DNA from: Lichenicola sp964247725
Lineage (GTDB): Bacteria > Pseudomonadota > Alphaproteobacteria > Acetobacterales > Acetobacteraceae
Length of the DNA stretch: 64,000 bases
NCBI GenBank assembly: GCA_964247725.1
Contig: CAXTVM010000004.1
Location: forward strand, 62,001-126,000
Direction: 5' to 3'
Shown here: one piece after another, positions 61,787 to 64,000 of the stretch
Numbering within the stretch: the first letter of the stretch is position 1
Layout of the letters: the number at the start of each line of letters is the position of its first letter
Translations under genes and position numbers: made by a program
Notes under the pieces: model-generated
Told to the model about the DNA's origin: nothing
Seen by the model: the letters and a program-made list of their open reading frames with translations, nothing else
Databases searched by the model: none

Positions 61787-61963
61787 GAAGAAGGCCAGGG
61801 GCTTTGCCCCTGGACCCCACCGGGGCCGTCACGCGAAGCGTGCTGGCGCACGACGGCCCCAGACCCCGATTCGTTGAGGGTGCACCTTACATGTGCGAGC
61901 TTTGTCCTTACGGGCCGGGTTTGGGGCCGCGGCTCCAATGGGTCCAGGGCAGGGCCCCGGCCG
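61787..61963. repeat. Palindromic intergenic repeat, copy 11 (long form)
   Basis: Starts gaagaaggccaggggctttg and ends agggccccggccgct. It includes ggggccgtcacgcgaagcgtg...gcgcacgacggcccc, a clear arm pair, and cccgattcg followed by a diverged centre. Just to its left, cgccggtggtccaaggcgccggtggtcc is a tandem 15-bp duplication (61740-61770). About 7 bases from the TGA of the lipoprotein gene. Confidence 0.8.
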
Positions 61964-61969
61964 CTCGTC

Positions 61970-62425
61970 TCAGCCGCCGAAGGCTCGGCTGATCGGATGC
62001 TCGGCCGGCCGCACCAGCACGATGCGGGCGCGGCAGGTGGGGGTGCCGTAAACGGCGTCGATATGGCTGCCGTCCGGTGCCAGGATGCCGTCGAACACCA
62101 TCGGCAGCGGCTTGCGGTTCATGTCTGCCAGCAACAGCTGAGCGTGGAGGCGCGGGCTGTCCGGCCGGCGCTCGCCGTGCAGCACGAGGACGCCGCCGGA
62201 CGGCAGGAACGACACCTCCCGCGCACCGACCAGCAGCCGCGCCGGCAGCGGCGCCGGGCAGGTGCCGGCCAGCGTGACCAGACGGCCGGCCCATTCGCCG
62301 ACCGGATCGCCGGGCGTGGCGCCGCCGCCGCATCCGCCGACGAACCCGGCCACGGCCAGGGCCGCCGCCATCGCGACGGTGGCCGGCGCGCCGGACCGGC
62401 AGGGTGAGCGGCGGCAGTGGCGCAT
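61970..62425 (-). CDS. Small putative lipoprotein, unknown function
   Basis: 151 residues. Signal peptide with a lipobox (AAALAVAGFVGGC), so processing at Cys and anchoring to a membrane are likely. The mature part is about 115 residues of beta-rich sequence (EWAGRLVTLAGTCPAPLPARL, HIDAVYGTPTCRARIVLV) with a conserved-looking Cys pair. No family is recognised. Divergent from guaA. Start chosen at MRHCRRSP because the frame upstream runs into guaA antisense. Confidence 0.72.
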   Translation of the reverse strand: MRHCRRSPCRSGAPATVAMAAALAVAGFVGGCGGGATPGDPVGEWAGRLVTLAGTCPAPLPARLLVGAREVSFLPSGGVLVLHGERRPDSPRLHAQLLLADMNRKPLPMVFDGILAPDGSHIDAVYGTPTCRARIVLVRPAEHPISRAFGG

Positions 62426-62555
62426 CGTCTCGGTTTCCAGTCCCGCCCCATGCCGGCCGTCCGTGCTGGCCCTGGCACGGACGCGCCGGTATAGCAGGCC
62501 CGACTGGGTTGGCGATCCCGTCGCCGCCTCGGCCATCGGAGAAGACCTGAAGCCC

Positions 62556-64000
62556 ATGAGCGACCTCGACGCAGCCCTGCATGCCGACCGGGTCCTGATC
62601 CTGGATTTCGGCAGCCAGGTGACGCAGCTCATCGCCCGCCGGGTGCGCGAGAGCGGCGTCTATTGCGAGATCTGGCCGCACGGCGCGGACCCGGCGCGGA
62701 TCGCGGGCTTCGGCGCGCGCGGCATCATCCTGTCCGGCGGTCCGGCCAGCGTGCCGGAAACAGGGTCGCCCCGCATTCCGGACGGCGTGCTCGCGGCCGG
62801 GGTGCCGGTGCTCGGCATCTGCTACGGCCAGCAGGCGATGTGCGCGCAACTGGGTGGCGCGGTCGAGGCGCACGAGCACGGCGAGTTCGGCCGCGCCGAG
62901 GTCGAGGTGCTGGCGGACAGCGCGCTGCTCGGCGGCACCTGGCGGCGCGGCGCCCGCGAGCAGGTCTGGATGAGCCATGGCGACCGCATCACCCGGCTGC
63001 CGCCGGGCTTCACCGCGGTGGCGGCGAGCAAGGGCGCGCCGTTCGCCATCATCGCCGACGAGGCGCGCCGCTTCTACGGCGTGCAGTTCCACCCCGAGGT
63101 TGCGCACACGCCGCACGGTGCGGCACTGCTGCACAACTTCACCCACGACGTCGCCGGCTGCGCCGGGCGCTGGACCATGGCCGGCTTCCGCGAGCTCGAG
63201 ATCGCCCGCATCCGCGACCAGGTGGGCGGCGGCCGCGTGATCTGCGGCCTGTCCGGCGGCGTCGACAGCTCGGTGGCGGCGGTGCTGATCCACCAGGCGA
63301 TCGGCGACCAGCTCACCTGCATCTTCGTCGACCACGGCATGCTGCGCGCCGGCGAGGCGGAGGAGGTGGTGCGCACCTTCCGCGGCCGCCACAACATCCG
63401 GCTGATCCACCGCGACGCCGCCGACCTGTTCCTGGACGGGCTGGCCGGCGTCACCGACCCCGAGATCAAGCGCAAGACCATCGGCCGCCTGTTCGTCGAG
63501 GTGTTCGACAAGGAGGCGCACGCCCTGGGCGGCGCCGACTTCCTGGCCCAGGGTACCCTGTATCCGGACGTGATCGAGAGCGTGTCCCACACCGGCGGTC
63601 CGTCGGTGACCATCAAGAGCCACCACAATGTCGGCGGCCTGCCGGAGACCATGCGCATGCGGCTGGTCGAGCCGCTGCGCGAGCTGTTCAAGGACGAGGT
63701 CCGCGTGCTCGGCCGCGAGCTGGGCCTGCCCGAGGCGATCGTCGGCCGCCACCCGTTCCCGGGCCCGGGCCTGGCGATCCGCATCCCCGGCGACGTCGAC
63801 CGCGAGAAGCTCGACCTGCTGCGCCGGATCGACGCCGTCTTCCTGGACGAGATCCGCCAGGCCGGCCTCTACGACGCGATCTGGCAGGCGTTCGCGGTGC
63901 TGCTGCCGGTGCGGACGGTGGGGGTGATGGGCGACGGCCGCACCTACGACCAGGCCTGCGCGCTGCGCGCCGTCACCAGCACCGACGGCATGACGGCGGA
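62556..64000 (+). CDS. guaA: GMP synthase (glutamine-hydrolysing), 3' end outside the window
   Basis: 481 residues visible of an expected ~520. Class I glutamine amidotransferase half with the nucleophile Cys89 (GICYGQQAMC) and the His of FHPEVAHT, then the ATP pyrophosphatase half with the P-loop LSGGVDSSVAA, and the dimerisation domain beginning HPFPGPGLAIRI. Makes GMP from XMP. Missing the C-terminus only because the window ends. No guaB neighbour is visible. Confidence 0.95.
   Translation, partial: MSDLDAALHADRVLILDFGSQVTQLIARRVRESGVYCEIWPHGADPARIAGFGARGIILSGGPASVPETGSPRIPDGVLAAGVPVLGICYGQQAMCAQLGGAVEAHEHGEFGRAEVEVLADSALLGGTWRRGAREQVWMSHGDRITRLPPGFTAVAASKGAPFAIIADEARRFYGVQFHPEVAHTPHGAALLHNFTHDVAGCAGRWTMAGFRELEIARIRDQVGGGRVICGLSGGVDSSVAAVLIHQAIGDQLTCIFVDHGMLRAGEAEEVVRTFRGRHNIRLIHRDAADLFLDGLAGVTDPEIKRKTIGRLFVEVFDKEAHALGGADFLAQGTLYPDVIESVSHTGGPSVTIKSHHNVGGLPETMRMRLVEPLRELFKDEVRVLGRELGLPEAIVGRHPFPGPGLAIRIPGDVDREKLDLLRRIDAVFLDEIRQAGLYDAIWQAFAVLLPVRTVGVMGDGRTYDQACALRAVTSTDGMTA

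Overview
This is 64 kb of very GC-rich bacterial chromosome, densely packed with genes in short overlapping operons. Gene content points to an alphaproteobacterium, and I infer Rhodospirillales/Acetobacteraceae. The supports are a bo3-type ubiquinol oxidase (cyoABCD), an sppA-ihfB pair, rmlBACD plus gmd/rmd nucleotide-sugar genes, flagellar motAB and cheY/cheZ, and many palindromic intergenic repeats of the kind common in that family. No 16S rRNA is present, so the placement is an inference. I see no phage, transposase, integrase or CRISPR array.

Layout. 0.2-2.5 kb: an uncharacterised PLP-fold protein with a tandem repeat, divergent from 2.7-7.2 kb, an rmlBACD operon for dTDP-L-rhamnose followed by a family 2 glycosyltransferase. 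7.2-8.3 kb: cheY-cheZ. 8.4-10.0 kb: ssuC-ssuB, half of a sulfonate uptake system whose monooxygenase and binding protein (ssuD, ssuA) sit at 43.7-46.0 kb. 10.2-12.6 kb: glyA-gcvT for one-carbon metabolism. 13-18 kb: a fatty-acid desaturase, a DUF892 ferritin-like protein, 8-oxoguanine deaminase, a small unknown protein and peptidase T. 18-20 kb: gmd-rmd for GDP-D-rhamnose. 20.3-27.1 kb: an incomplete type II secretion set (I, J, L, M, C/N-like, D, K; no E, F or G), divergent from an exported M16 protease (27.2-30.0 kb).

30.2-32.95 kb is a graveyard on the minus strand: a 5'-truncated PadR regulator and at least three membrane-protein genes (COG4705-like) broken by frameshifts and a stop codon, with one small intact ORF among them. 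33-39.7 kb: DUF421 protein and partner, dienelactone hydrolase, an HU protein with a basic tail, a 2OG-Fe dioxygenase, a large MscS channel and thiM. 39.8-43.2 kb: modABC and a NUDIX hydrolase, with a repeat lodged between modB and modC. 46-49.8 kb: an exported methyltransferase, an RluA-type pseudouridine synthase, a fosmidomycin-resistance-type MFS pump and a sirtuin. 49.9-56.4 kb: ftsK, sppA, ihfB, motB, motA. 56.5-61.4 kb: NUDIX and free-methionine-sulfoxide reductase, then cyoABCD. 61.6 kb to the end: tRNA-Arg(ACG), a small lipoprotein and guaA, which runs off the window.

The most unusual signal is a family of about 11 repeats with ends reading AAGGCCAGGG / CCCTGGCCTT. Most abut or nearly abut stop codons. 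One is inside the mod operon, one supplies the reading frame for the C-terminus of the pseudouridine synthase, and one lies at the point where the PadR gene loses its 5' end.
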